From assembly GCF_037646345.1 (NCBI RefSeq), contig NZ_JBBEWR010000002.1:248001-312000 (forward strand): DNA of 64,000 bases, written 5' to 3'. The notes under the pieces are model-generated. The model made no database searches and was not told the origin of the DNA. It was given only the letters and a program-made list of their open reading frames with translations. Positions 26,473 to 34,994 of the stretch are shown here, in pieces (within the stretch, counting starts at the first letter, position 1; every line of letters starts with the position of its first letter). This DNA is from Ascidiimonas aurantiaca (GTDB taxonomy: Bacteria > Bacteroidota > Bacteroidia > Flavobacteriales > Flavobacteriaceae). Made by a program: the position numbers and the translations under genes.

Positions 26473-27088
26473 GGGTTTTTTTTAGTAAAAACAGGTTTCG
26501 GGTATAAATTGCTATTCCCAGGGCATGGCCGGCAAATAATACCGGATCCCGTCGTATGATAGCATAGGTAAGGATCATGGAGGCTCCAATAAGACTAAGG
26601 AGCCAGAACCCCATGGGCAAACTGGATTTTTTACGTTTCTCTGAGTATAACCATTGATATACAAATCGAAAGGTAAATATTATCTGAGCAATACTACCGA
26701 GAAGAATGAGCCAAACAGGGATACTTTCATTTTTAAAGAAATCGTTGAGATCGTACGAATTGTTGTTATACCCATACACCACTACCATTACAGGGAACAC
26801 CCATAAAAAGGCTCTGAAGGCCCAGGGTAATTTTTTCCATTCTCCCTGCAACTGTATGTTTCTTATGTAAATAAAGTAGGTAAGCGTTTGTCCAAGCATA
26901 ATGGCAAAATCATCGCGTAACCAGCCATACACAAAAAGCAGGAAAGAAGCCAGAAGGCTTAGCTGCCAAAAAAGTCGCGGCGTGAGAACTTTTTTGTTTT
27001 TTTCGGACAGAACCCATTGCAATAACATTCTTCCGGAGAAAAGCAGTTGTGCCAAAAAGCCTATTGCATATATTAGCCAGTCTGCCAT
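26456..27088 (-). CDS. Tandem LAB_N-domain membrane protein (possible lipid-linked sugar flippase)
   Basis: 210 residues consisting of two copies of the LAB_N unit (the domain found at the N-terminus of some LpxB proteins), about residues 8-80 and 128-203. Corresponding segments are GRMLLQWVLSEKNKK / FRFVYQWLYSEKRKK and LGQTLTYFIYIRNIQL / AGHALGIAIYTRNLFL. LAB_N belongs to the MtN3/PQ-loop-like clan of small transporters, so carriage of the polyprenyl-linked sugar is plausible; that role is inferred. It abuts the GT2 gene with no gap and overlaps GT39 by 17 bp. Confidence 0.85.
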   Translation of the reverse strand: MADWLIYAIGFLAQLLFSGRMLLQWVLSEKNKKVLTPRLFWQLSLLASFLLFVYGWLRDDFAIMLGQTLTYFIYIRNIQLQGEWKKLPWAFRAFLWVFPVMVVVYGYNNNSYDLNDFFKNESIPVWLILLGSIAQIIFTFRFVYQWLYSEKRKKSSLPMGFWLLSLIGASMILTYAIIRRDPVLFAGHALGIAIYTRNLFLLKKTHEKVA

Positions 27089-27802
27089 TTATTGTTTTTT
27101 AATAACCTGATAGTTAATATATTTCTTTTTCATCCACAGGTAAGCAAAACAATCAGATAATGGCCCCAGAAGGCGGTTCCACAAGCCAAACTTTGCAGTT
27201 CCTGCCATACGGGGAAAGTGGCGCACAGGCACTTGAATGATCTTACCGTTTTGCAGTAATATCATGGCAGGAAGAAAACGATGAAGCCCTCTGAACATAG
27301 GGATCCTTTTTGCATATTCGGTTTTAATTACTTTTAGGGGACAACCGGTATCATCCATGCCATCATTAGTAAAGGCCCTTCTTATACCATTGGCAATACG
27401 CGAAGAGATATTTTTTACAAAAGAGTCTTTTCGGTTTAAACGTACACCGGTTACCAGGTCGTACTCATTTATATACCCCAGTAAAATATTAAAATCTTCG
27501 GGAGAGGTTTGTAGGTCAGAATCTATATAACCTACCAGTCTGGTCTCTACATGGTCAAACCCTGCTTTTATCGCTGCACTGAGTCCGCGATTTTGTGCAA
27601 ATTGCAGGTAATGAAATGCTTCATTACGGTTACAAATTGCTTCGATCAACGATTGGCTTTTATCTAAAGAGCCGTCATTTACAAACAGAATACGGGTTTT
27701 AAGTGAGGCGATATTTAGGTAGTTGAGAAGTTCTTTTTCTACCCTATCCAGGTTTTCCTCTTCATTATATACAGGAACAATGATAGTAAAGTCGTAATTC
27801 AT
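27089..27802 (-). CDS. GT2-family glycosyltransferase (DPM1/ArnC-like)
   Basis: 237 residues: GT-A fold with IIVPVYNEEENLDRVEKELL at the N-terminus, FVNDGSLDKS and the metal-binding GYIDSDLQTSPEDF, then GVRLNRKD. It lacks the C-terminal membrane helices of some relatives, so it is a DPM1-type soluble or peripheral enzyme loading a nucleotide sugar onto polyprenyl phosphate at the cytoplasmic face. First gene of the GT2-LAB_N-GT39 operon, with its own good promoter. Confidence 0.88.
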   Translation of the reverse strand: MNYDFTIIVPVYNEEENLDRVEKELLNYLNIASLKTRILFVNDGSLDKSQSLIEAICNRNEAFHYLQFAQNRGLSAAIKAGFDHVETRLVGYIDSDLQTSPEDFNILLGYINEYDLVTGVRLNRKDSFVKNISSRIANGIRRAFTNDGMDDTGCPLKVIKTEYAKRIPMFRGLHRFLPAMILLQNGKIIQVPVRHFPRMAGTAKFGLWNRLLGPLSDCFAYLWMKKKYINYQVIKKQ

Positions 27803-27822
27803 TTGCAGTTAAAATGATTTTG

Positions 27823-27851
27823 CAAAGGTATTGTTTTATTGCGTATGGCAA
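27823..27851 (-). promoter_or_regulatory. Promoter of the GT2-LAB_N-GT39 operon
   Basis: On the minus strand TTG (27851-27849), 18-bp spacer, TACCTTTG (27830-27823), ending 20 nt before the GT2 start codon. Confidence 0.7.
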
Positions 27852-27859
27852 GCGATGAA

Positions 27860-28942
27860 TTAGGATTGTGCCAAGCCCAATATGAGTTCTGCAGCTTCAA
27901 AAGGGCTTATTTCATTATCATCCAGAGCTTTAAGCTGTTTTTCAAGGGCTTCCTGAACTTCAGGCCGCTGATAAAACCGTGTTTTAAGTTCCTCATTTAT
28001 GGTATGGCGTAACCAAAATGCATTTTGCCGTTTTCTGTTTTTTTGAAAACTGCTGTTATCACTGGTAAACTGAACATATTCTTCTACCATTTTCCAGGTG
28101 GTATCAATTCCTTTGTTGTGAAGTGCAGAGCATATCTCTACTTTGGGAGACCATCCGTTTTCTTTCGGGGGGAATAAATGAAGAGCTCTCATAAACTCGG
28201 TTTTGGCATGGTGCGCCTGCTTGAGGTAATCGCCATCTGCTTTGTTAATAACCACAGCATCTGCCATTTCCATAATACCTCGCTTTATACCCTGTAGTTC
28301 ATCTCCGGCACCTGCCAGTTTGAGAAGCAGAAAAAAATCGGTCATACTATGTACAGCGGTTTCACTTTGCCCCACACCAACGGTTTCAATAATAATAACA
28401 TCATATCCTGCAGCTTCACAGAGTATAATGGTTTCTCTTGTTTTTCTGGCAACGCCGCCCAGAGATTCGCCTGCCGGAGAGGGTCTTATAAAGGCATTGT
28501 CGTCTTTTACCAACTGCTCCATACGGGTTTTGTCGCCCAGGATACTTCCCCTGGAAATGCTACTGGAAGGGTCAACCGCCAGTACAGCCACTCGTTTACC
28601 CATTGAGGTAAGGTGTTTGCCTAAAGCCTCAATAAATGTGCTTTTTCCAACTCCGGGAACACCGGTAATCCCAATGCGAACTGACTCATTGGCAAAAGGA
28701 AGACATCTTTTAAGGATTTCAGCAGCTTTGTTAACATGGGAGTCATGCGTACTTTCAATAAGAGTAATGGCTCTGCTCAAAGCTACTTTATCCTGTTGAA
28801 TGATACCTAATACCAATTGATCTGTAGAAGGTTGTTTTTTCCGTATTTTACGAATTCGCGCCACGGCGTCTTCTCGTGTACTCTCCTGAGGCTTCACTCC
28901 ACCTTTCTCCCTAAGCGCAGATTTTTTTTCTGGATTTTTCAA
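27860..28942 (-). CDS. meaB: Methylmalonyl-CoA mutase-associated GTPase MeaB
   Basis: 360-residue P-loop GTPase (ArgK/MeaB) that protects and reactivates B12-dependent methylmalonyl-CoA mutase and gates cofactor loading. Motifs: Walker A GVPGVGKST, AVDPSSSIS, switch segment ETVGVGQSE, and NKADGD for guanine recognition. The N-terminal 45 residues are basic and low-complexity. The mutase subunits are not in the window; the partner adenosyltransferase is at 44884-45459. It follows the DUF2911 gene after only 2 bp. Confidence 0.92.
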   Translation of the reverse strand: MKNPEKKSALREKGGVKPQESTREDAVARIRKIRKKQPSTDQLVLGIIQQDKVALSRAITLIESTHDSHVNKAAEILKRCLPFANESVRIGITGVPGVGKSTFIEALGKHLTSMGKRVAVLAVDPSSSISRGSILGDKTRMEQLVKDDNAFIRPSPAGESLGGVARKTRETIILCEAAGYDVIIIETVGVGQSETAVHSMTDFFLLLKLAGAGDELQGIKRGIMEMADAVVINKADGDYLKQAHHAKTEFMRALHLFPPKENGWSPKVEICSALHNKGIDTTWKMVEEYVQFTSDNSSFQKNRKRQNAFWLRHTINEELKTRFYQRPEVQEALEKQLKALDDNEISPFEAAELILGLAQS

Positions 28943-28944
28943 GT

Positions 28945-29502
28945 TTATTCAATAGGTATAACAATTCGTGCTTTTTCCCACTCCAGGGTCATTTGCAAAG
29001 AAGTATCTTCTTCAAAAGCAATAGTAAATATTTCTGTAAGTGTTTCTTTTTGGTTGACCGGTACACGTATGTTTAACACATCGTGATCACTTTCTCTGCT
29101 CACCTGTATTTTGGTGCCTTTTAAAGTAACACCCCATTCATATTGTTTACTGTTAAAGATCACTTCCCAGTACGCTTCTCCGGGAATGGTCCACAATGTA
29201 TATGTGCCTGCCTTTAGAGGCTTCCCGTTAATCATGATATCGGTACCAGTAGTAAATACAGTTGCTTCATTGGCGCCCGTTCTCCAAACTTCTCCATAAG
29301 GAACAAGGTCTCCAAATATTACTCGCCCTTTCACAGAGGGCCTGTTATAATACACAGAAAGATCATACCCTTTTTGCTGATAATTAATGGTAGTTTCCGG
29401 ACTGTGTTTTTTAGTTTGTTTTTTCATAATAGGGGGTACTATGAGGTAAATACCTATAAAAACAATAATAATCCCGGCAACCCATTTCAGTATTTTTTTC
29501 AT
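28945..29502 (-). CDS. DUF2911 protein, membrane-anchored
   Basis: 185 residues: one N-terminal membrane helix (WVAGIIIVFIGIYLIVPPI), then the DUF2911 domain with YNRPSVKGRVIFG, VPYGEVWRTGANEAT and AGTYTLWTIPG. The family is widespread in Bacteroidota, beta-rich, presumed extracytoplasmic; no activity is known. A TAnnTTTG box (29560-29567, minus) lies 57 nt upstream. Coupled to meaB by a 2-bp gap, though a functional link is not evident. Confidence 0.85.
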   Translation of the reverse strand: MKKILKWVAGIIIVFIGIYLIVPPIMKKQTKKHSPETTINYQQKGYDLSVYYNRPSVKGRVIFGDLVPYGEVWRTGANEATVFTTGTDIMINGKPLKAGTYTLWTIPGEAYWEVIFNSKQYEWGVTLKGTKIQVSRESDHDVLNIRVPVNQKETLTEIFTIAFEEDTSLQMTLEWEKARIVIPIE

Positions 29503-29815
29503 GGTGGTTCAGTTTTAAGATCGGTCTTCCACCCCGCAAAGGCAGCTATATTTGTTTTACAAAGATATTCAAAATGCCATAGAGTCTCTTATGCATTGTG
29601 TTTCAATACCCTTTAAACTACTTATTTTACTGTTGAAACTATCAAAAAAGTATCAGTTGGTTAAAAGACAGATAATCCTTCTTATGTTAAAAAATGTATC
29701 TTTAAAAGACAACTTTAGTTAAAAAAAATTAAAGTTTAAAGAATTTGCAACGCTACTTTTTTTATATCGTCTTTAGGGTAGTTAGCAATTGTAATTAAAC
29801 TAGAAACTAGCTGGC
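29503..29815. other. Divergent intergenic region, DUF2911 / ECF sigma
   Basis: 313 bp without a gene. It holds the DUF2911 -7 box (CAAAGATA on plus at 29560-29567) and an AT-rich stretch before the ECF sigma gene. No TAnnTTTG box was found before the sigma gene, which fits autoregulation by its own sigma factor. No RNA or repeat recognised. Confidence 0.5.
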
Positions 29816-30361
29816 ATGTTTCAAACCGAATTGATTGAAAAGTGCAAATTAAATGACCGAAAAGCGCAACTGTCTTTATACCGGCAGTACAGCGAAGCCA
29901 TGTTTTATGTAGCTATGCGCTTTTTAAAAAACACTCAGGACGCTGAGGATGTTATGCAGGAGTCATTTATAAGAGCTTTTAAGCAAATGCATCAGTTTAA
30001 AGGAGAAGTCACCTTTGGTGCATGGTTAAAACGTATTGTCATTAATAAGTGTATTGATTTTTTAAAAATAAGAAAAAATGAGGCACTTTCTTTAGACGAA
30101 ACCTACATGCACCTAACTGAGGAAGAAGATGACTGGAAGGTAGAAGCGGAAATAACGGTTAGTGAAGTTAAAAATGCTATTGAGGAACTGCCTGAAAATT
30201 ACAAATATGTAGTTTCATTGTATTTGATTGAAGGGTACGACCATAGCGAGATTTCAGAAATACTGCAGATTTCAGAAATCAACTCCCGAACTCAGCTAAT
30301 GCGGGGAAAACGAAAATTAAAACAACTTTTAACAAGTGCAAGATATGGAGCGAGATCTTAA
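29816..30361 (+). CDS. ECF-type RNA polymerase sigma factor
   Basis: 181 residues. Sigma region 2 spans about 25-95 (QYSEAMFYVAMRFLKNTQDAEDVMQESFIRAF shown as FLKNTQDAEDVMQESF and TFGAWLKRIVINKCIDF), region 4 about 125-175 (ELPENYKYVVSLYLIEGYDH, EISEILQISEINSRTQLMRG). No anti-sigma-binding extension. The following gene overlaps it by 17 bp and encodes a single-pass membrane protein, the usual arrangement for a sigma/anti-sigma pair. Confidence 0.92.
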   Translation: MFQTELIEKCKLNDRKAQLSLYRQYSEAMFYVAMRFLKNTQDAEDVMQESFIRAFKQMHQFKGEVTFGAWLKRIVINKCIDFLKIRKNEALSLDETYMHLTEEEDDWKVEAEITVSEVKNAIEELPENYKYVVSLYLIEGYDHSEISEILQISEINSRTQLMRGKRKLKQLLTSARYGARS

Positions 30362-30944
30362 AGAGATGTTTAAGGAACACAGGGAATTGTCACCTCATAA
30401 GCTTAGTAAAAGGCATGAAGCACTTTTTTTGGAGAAACTGGATAAGGAGCTGCCAGTGGTAAAGCACCAAAATTCATTTTTCTTCTTAAAAATAGCAGCT
30501 GTCATTGCCATAGTAGCTGCATTAGGATATGGACTTTTTTATATGAAAGATATGAACAGTCTTCCTGATGCCGGTAATGGTATAGTAGATACCCAGCCGG
30601 TTAAGAATGAGGAAACGCCTGCCATTACTCTTGGAGACCTTTCACCTGATCTTAAAAAAGTAGAGGAGTATTACCTGGCCAATATTAATCTCGAATTGGC
30701 CAACATTGAGGTTACCAAAGACAATAAAAAGCTCTTTGACGGCTATATTCAACGGTTATCTGAATTAAACGATGAATATGTAAATCTTAATAAAGAGCTC
30801 AATACCGTAGGGCCCAATGAAAAAACCGTATCTGCCATTATTACCAATTTGCAGCTAAAACTTCAATTGCTATACCGATTAAAAGAGAAGTTAAAAGAAT
30901 TAAAAGAAAACAAAAATGAAAAATTTAACGATCAACAAATTTAA
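30345..30944 (+). CDS. Putative anti-sigma factor, single-pass membrane protein
   Basis: 199 residues from the ATG at 30345 (an upstream GTG exists at 30336). A basic N-terminal 45-residue cytoplasmic part (MFKEHRELSPHKLSKRHEALF) precedes one membrane helix (FFFLKIAAVIAIVAALGYGLFY, about 48-68). The periplasmic part is helical (YYLANINLELANIEVT, LNDEYVNLNKELN) and looks like a coiled coil. The anti-sigma role is assigned from position and topology only; no classic zinc anti-sigma motif is visible. It overlaps the next gene by 29 bp. Confidence 0.7.
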   Translation: MERDLKEMFKEHRELSPHKLSKRHEALFLEKLDKELPVVKHQNSFFFLKIAAVIAIVAALGYGLFYMKDMNSLPDAGNGIVDTQPVKNEETPAITLGDLSPDLKKVEEYYLANINLELANIEVTKDNKKLFDGYIQRLSELNDEYVNLNKELNTVGPNEKTVSAIITNLQLKLQLLYRLKEKLKELKENKNEKFNDQQI

Positions 30945-32352
30945 AGCAGCTATTGTATTGTTACTGGCGGTTTCTTTCACATACGCACAGAAACAATCTA
31001 AAACGTATAAAGAAACCTTTAATGTGAATAAAGATGTAACTATTGATCTTAACACCAGTTATACCAATATTGAATTTGAAACCTGGGATAAAGATGTGGT
31101 AGAAGTTACAGGTTATATTGAAATCGAAGATGCTACCAAAGAGAAAGCGGAAGCTTATTTTGACGGGTGGGGCTTCAAAGCTATTGGAAATAGTAGTGAG
31201 GTTTCTGTATCCAGCAATATTTCTCCAAATATTTTTTACTACGGAAGGCGTAATGAGCATATAATAAGTGATGATGATTTTAATTTTGTGGTTCCTGAAA
31301 TGGTTGACTTTCCGGAGATCGCTCCTTTTGTGGTTGAAATGCCTGATATGCCACCTTTACCCCCGATGCCTCCCTTAGCTTTTGAAAGTATAGAATCAAT
31401 TAACTTTGATTATGAGGCTTATAAAAAAGACGGGGATAAATATCTTGAAAAATGGAAAAAGAAGTTTAAAAAAGAGTTTGACGGTAACTTCAAAAAGCAA
31501 ATGGAAGAATGGAAAGCAGAACTTGAAGAGCGCAAGGAAAGAATGGCAGAGCAACGTGAAGAAATGAAAGTGCAGGTATTGCGTATGAAAGAAGAAGTTA
31601 AAAAAACACAAGCAGAACGTGAAAAAAAGGTTCAGGAACTGCGAGAGCAAACACAAAGCATTCGAAAAGAACTTATTGAAAAAGCAGCCCGGGATAAAAA
31701 AGATAATTTTTTCATTTACCGAAATGCAGAGGGAAGAAACTCGAACCTTAATGTAAAGAAAACGATCAAGATTAAAATGCCTAAAGGTGCCAGGCTAAAG
31801 ATCAATGTACGGCACGGAGAAGTAAAATTGGCCGAGAATATGAAAAATATCAAAGCAACCTTGTCACACACAAGGTTGCTTGCCGGTACCATTGACGGGT
31901 ATAATACTTTTATTAAAGCTTCGTACTCGCCGCTTAAAGTACAGAACTGGAATTATGGTAATTTAAATGTGAATTATAGCAAAGAGGTAGAGCTTGAGAA
32001 CGTAAAAAACATGAAGCTTACTTCAAACTCTTCAGATATACGTATTGGCTTAATTGCGAAACAAGGAGATATAGAAAGCGCATTTAGTAAACTCACTATT
32101 GATAAAATATCAGATTCTTTTGAATATCTGGATATACATCTGGACAATACCGATCTTGTTTTTTCACTCCCAAAGACCCCGTTTTCTATAGATTGTAAAT
32201 CAATAAATTCTAAAATGCGTTATCCTGAAAACTTAAATCTAAAAGTATTAGAAGAAGGTGGACAAAAGTATGTTACAGGGTTTTTTAAGGATAAGAATTC
32301 CGGAAATACGATTACTATTTATGCAGACTTGAGTAATGTGACTATGCAGTAA
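30916..32352 (+). CDS. Secreted DUF4097-like beta-helical protein with coiled-coil insert
   Basis: 478 residues with a signal peptide (FKAAIVLLLAVSFTYAQ). Residues 27-110 and about 270-478 are beta-rich, resembling the DUF4097 putative-adhesin fold (IDLNTSYTNIEFETWDKDVV; LKINVRHGEVKLAENMKNI). Between them lie a Pro/Met-rich stretch (MPDMPPLPPMPPL) and a highly charged coiled coil (about 165-260: EWKAELEERKERMAEQREEM). It is the third gene of the ECF sigma operon (29-bp overlap) and is presumably a regulatory target or envelope-stress effector. Confidence 0.78.
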   Translation: MKNLTINKFKAAIVLLLAVSFTYAQKQSKTYKETFNVNKDVTIDLNTSYTNIEFETWDKDVVEVTGYIEIEDATKEKAEAYFDGWGFKAIGNSSEVSVSSNISPNIFYYGRRNEHIISDDDFNFVVPEMVDFPEIAPFVVEMPDMPPLPPMPPLAFESIESINFDYEAYKKDGDKYLEKWKKKFKKEFDGNFKKQMEEWKAELEERKERMAEQREEMKVQVLRMKEEVKKTQAEREKKVQELREQTQSIRKELIEKAARDKKDNFFIYRNAEGRNSNLNVKKTIKIKMPKGARLKINVRHGEVKLAENMKNIKATLSHTRLLAGTIDGYNTFIKASYSPLKVQNWNYGNLNVNYSKEVELENVKNMKLTSNSSDIRIGLIAKQGDIESAFSKLTIDKISDSFEYLDIHLDNTDLVFSLPKTPFSIDCKSINSKMRYPENLNLKVLEEGGQKYVTGFFKDKNSGNTITIYADLSNVTMQ

Positions 32353-32357
32353 GAACT

Positions 32358-33086
32358 CTACTCAATTAGATTAAGTGTACCGAAAACATGGGCATTGACC
32401 CATCCCTGATTCTTATCTTCTCCCGGTATATACACAGAGCCAATAAAGTTCTCTCTTTCTTCGCTTCTATCGTTATCACAATAGGCCAGTGTAAATCCAA
32501 TTTTCTTCGTGGGATATAATCTCGCAGGGTTTGATGTTTTTCCGTCTTTAAAAGTATCATCGTAAATATATACCTTAAGTTCCCAGATGCTCACAGTATT
32601 ATGAGTAATACGTTTTGAGGTGATATGTTCATTATAGAGATGTGGTTTTTTATCGGCCCCCAGATCAACCACATTGCCATCTAATGCTATGTGATAAGCA
32701 AAAGCATTATGATTAAACTGATGCTCACCTCCCGAGTTATCTTCATCTATAAAGATCTCAATGCAATCGTCATCCCACCACAAATAAAGCGGGTCTTTAT
32801 ACTGGTCGAATAAAACATCATCAGTAATCTCTACCAGGAGGTATAGAGCCTCAGGAGTCCAGGTGAGTTTATAGCGACCTTTAAAATCTGTAGCTAAATA
32901 TGGCTTTCCCAGCCATCGCTGGTCCAGAGGAAGCCATGAAACCTGTTCCCAGACATTATCCTCAGAGTTCCCATCAATTACGGGAGCCCTCAATGCCTTT
33001 TTTACTGTGATAAGCTGATGGTCTTCTTTCGCAGGAGAAGAACAACCGGCCAGTAAAAGCAGACATCCGTACCAAAAAAGTTTCAT
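32358..33086 (-). CDS. Lipoprotein with CBM9/DOMON-like carbohydrate-binding domain
   Basis: 242 residues: lipoprotein signal LLLAGCSS (Cys about 15) and a single beta-sandwich domain of the family-9 carbohydrate-binding type (APVIDGNSEDNVWEQVSWLP, YKLTWTPEALYLLVEITDD, DDDCIEIFIDEDNSGGEH). No catalytic domain attached. Such proteins sit on the cell surface or in the periplasm. It converges with the ECF operon (6 bp between stops) and is 46 bp downstream of msrA on the same strand. Confidence 0.8.
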   Translation of the reverse strand: MKLFWYGCLLLLAGCSSPAKEDHQLITVKKALRAPVIDGNSEDNVWEQVSWLPLDQRWLGKPYLATDFKGRYKLTWTPEALYLLVEITDDVLFDQYKDPLYLWWDDDCIEIFIDEDNSGGEHQFNHNAFAYHIALDGNVVDLGADKKPHLYNEHITSKRITHNTVSIWELKVYIYDDTFKDGKTSNPARLYPTKKIGFTLAYCDNDRSEERENFIGSVYIPGEDKNQGWVNAHVFGTLNLIE

Positions 33087-33132
33087 AATTTAAATATAAC
33101 AAAAAAGAGGTGTCGATAACCAGTATCTCTTT

Positions 33133-33798
33133 TTAGTGCTTTTCGGCAAGTAGTTCAGGAAACTTTTCCTGAAATTTTCGCAACCTCGGTATAGAGACAT
33201 TTCTAATGTAAGCATTATTCGGGTGTCTTTTTTCAAAATCCTGATGGTAATCTTCTGCTTTGTAAAAAACAGTAAAGGGGACTACTTCGGTTACGATTTT
33301 TTTTGAATAGGTGCCGGCATCTTCCAGCTTTTTTATATAATCAGTGATAATATTTTTTTCACGCTCGTTTTTGTAAAAGGCAATAGAGCGGTATTGAGGC
33401 CCGCGATCCGGTCCCTGTCGGTTAAGTGTAGTAGGATCGTGAGAACCAAAAAATACTTCAACCAACGTTTCAAAACTCACCACGTCAGGATCGTAATACA
33501 CCTCAACAGCTTCAGCATGTGTGGTAAACCCTCTGCCCACCTGGTCATATGTGGGATTAGGCTCTTTGCCCCCGGAATATCCGGAAATTACTTCCTTAAC
33601 ACCTTTTACGCTTTCAAAAATAGCCTCAACACACCAAAAACAACCACTCGCAAAATAGGCAGTTTCATAAGATGAGAGTTGGGTGGGTTTTATTGCTTCC
33701 TGCATTACGGGCTGTTCTTTCGTGTGGGTGTTTGAATGGCATGAAAGCATTGAAAACAACAAAATTGTGAATAGGGAATTTAATGATAATCTTTTCAT
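33133..33798 (-). CDS. msrA: Peptide-methionine (S)-S-oxide reductase MsrA, exported
   Basis: 221 residues. The catalytic motif ASGCFWCVEAIF (nucleophile Cys in GCFWC, about residue 54) and GYSGGKEPNPTYDQVGRG, with HAEAVEVYYDP and YHQDFEKRHP, are diagnostic. It has a signal peptide ending in a lipobox-like SMLSC, so it probably repairs oxidised periplasmic or surface proteins rather than cytosolic ones. No MsrB domain is fused or adjacent. Confidence 0.93.
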   Translation of the reverse strand: MKRLSLNSLFTILLFSMLSCHSNTHTKEQPVMQEAIKPTQLSSYETAYFASGCFWCVEAIFESVKGVKEVISGYSGGKEPNPTYDQVGRGFTTHAEAVEVYYDPDVVSFETLVEVFFGSHDPTTLNRQGPDRGPQYRSIAFYKNEREKNIITDYIKKLEDAGTYSKKIVTEVVPFTVFYKAEDYHQDFEKRHPNNAYIRNVSIPRLRKFQEKFPELLAEKH

Positions 33799-33888
33799 CG
33801 TTATATAAGATTTTGGACATTAACGGTCTTAATATTACTAAATTCCTTACGTAAATCATTTATAAATTATGTTAAGATTTGTATATGC

Positions 33889-33914
33889 AAAAAGTGCTGC
33901 CTATGGCAGCACTT
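33889..33914 (-). terminator. Intrinsic terminator of the small membrane protein gene
   Basis: AAGTGCTGCC / GGCAGCACTT stem with a 3-nt loop; on the minus strand it runs into TTTTT. It lies 39 nt after the stop of the 114-residue gene. Confidence 0.85.
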
Positions 33915-33952
33915 ACATCTTTAAACTGTTGTTTTTTTGTATTGATGGTAGT

Positions 33953-34297
33953 TTAACTCAGGTTTTTAGACAGTTTAAAACCGGTAAATAATCCAATTCC
34001 GGCCATAAGGAAAAGAGTGCCGGGATATGCTATTTCCTCATCTACCCCCATACCGTAATGTACAATAGAACCAACAAACACACCTATACCAATACCCATT
34101 AACAATAACGAAAGATTGAGTATCAGGATTTTCCAAAAAGAAGGTGTTGCGCGTTTTCTGGAACTTACAAATATGGAAGCATCGGCTCCCTTTTCTATAA
34201 GAGCAAGACGTTCTTTATTACGGGTGGAATAGTGTAAATAAAATATCCCAAAGATTACCAAAAAAAGACTTACGAAAATAATCACTTCTGCAGGCAT
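33953..34297 (-). CDS. Small membrane protein (DUF6249-like)
   Basis: 114 residues: N-terminal helix (VIIFVSLFLVIFGIFYLHY), a short charged stretch with ERLALIEKGADASIF typical of DUF6249, then two helices (ILILNLSLLLMGIGIGVFVG; TLFLMAGIGLFTGFKLSK). Function unknown. It is divergent from the second ECF sigma gene, an arrangement that recurs in Flavobacteriia, and may be part of its regulon. Confidence 0.75.
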   Translation of the reverse strand: MPAEVIIFVSLFLVIFGIFYLHYSTRNKERLALIEKGADASIFVSSRKRATPSFWKILILNLSLLLMGIGIGVFVGSIVHYGMGVDEEIAYPGTLFLMAGIGLFTGFKLSKNLS

Positions 34298-34433
34298 AGT
34301 ATATAATTTAAAAGGTTATTAATTTGTTTTATAGGTATGACTGTTTAATGAGCAATGAGGTTACATATGGTGTCAAAAAAATTTTTTCTGTAAAACTGTA
34401 ACCTTAAAAGAGTATTCAGAGTCTTATAGACAA

Positions 34434-34994
34434 ATGACTAACCCATCAGACCAACACTATATCGATCAGACATTACAAGGCCATACCGATGCCTTTGCAT
34501 TTTTGGTTAAAGAATATGAGGATATGGTTTTTACCATAGCACGTAAATTATTGAAGGATACAGAAGAAGCAGAAGACATGGCCCAGGAAGCTTTCATTAA
34601 AGCGTTTCGTGCACTACCGTCTTACAAAGGAGATGCCCGTTTTTCTACCTGGTTATATCGAATTACATATAACCTGTGTCTTGACAGGCTCAAGAAGAAA
34701 AAAAAATTGCCGGTAAATGATCTGGATGTGGTAGCGACCATAAAAGATTCAAGCGAGGATGCCTTGTCCCTTCTGGAAGATATTGATCGTAAGATGTTGA
34801 TTAAGAGTGCCATTGCGAAATTAACTAAGAAGGATCAATTGTTAATTACGTTATATTATTATGAAGAGTTATCTTTGAAAGAGATAAAAGAAGTTACAGG
34901 ACTCAAAGAGAATCTTATTAAGATACGATTGTATCGAAGCCGTAAAAAGCTTTTAGAGATATTAAAAGGTAAGGAAGCGATCTTAAAGTTATGA
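34434..34994 (+). CDS. ECF-type RNA polymerase sigma factor (second)
   Basis: 186 residues. Region 2: EYEDMVFTIARKLLKDTEEA, DMAQEAFIKAFRALPSY, FSTWLYRITYNLCLDRLKK; region 4: LTKKDQLLITLYYYEELSLK, EIKEVTGLKENLIKIRLYRS. Clearly different in sequence from the ECF factor at 29816. The stop overlaps the next start as ATGA, so translation of the putative anti-sigma partner is coupled. No TAnnTTTG box precedes it, suggesting autoregulation. Confidence 0.92.
   Translation: MTNPSDQHYIDQTLQGHTDAFAFLVKEYEDMVFTIARKLLKDTEEAEDMAQEAFIKAFRALPSYKGDARFSTWLYRITYNLCLDRLKKKKKLPVNDLDVVATIKDSSEDALSLLEDIDRKMLIKSAIAKLTKKDQLLITLYYYEELSLKEIKEVTGLKENLIKIRLYRSRKKLLEILKGKEAILKL

Noticed and set aside
28242..28799. 185-codon plus-strand ORF inside meaB
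   Set aside because: Antisense shadow of a strongly conserved GTPase; no motif of its own.
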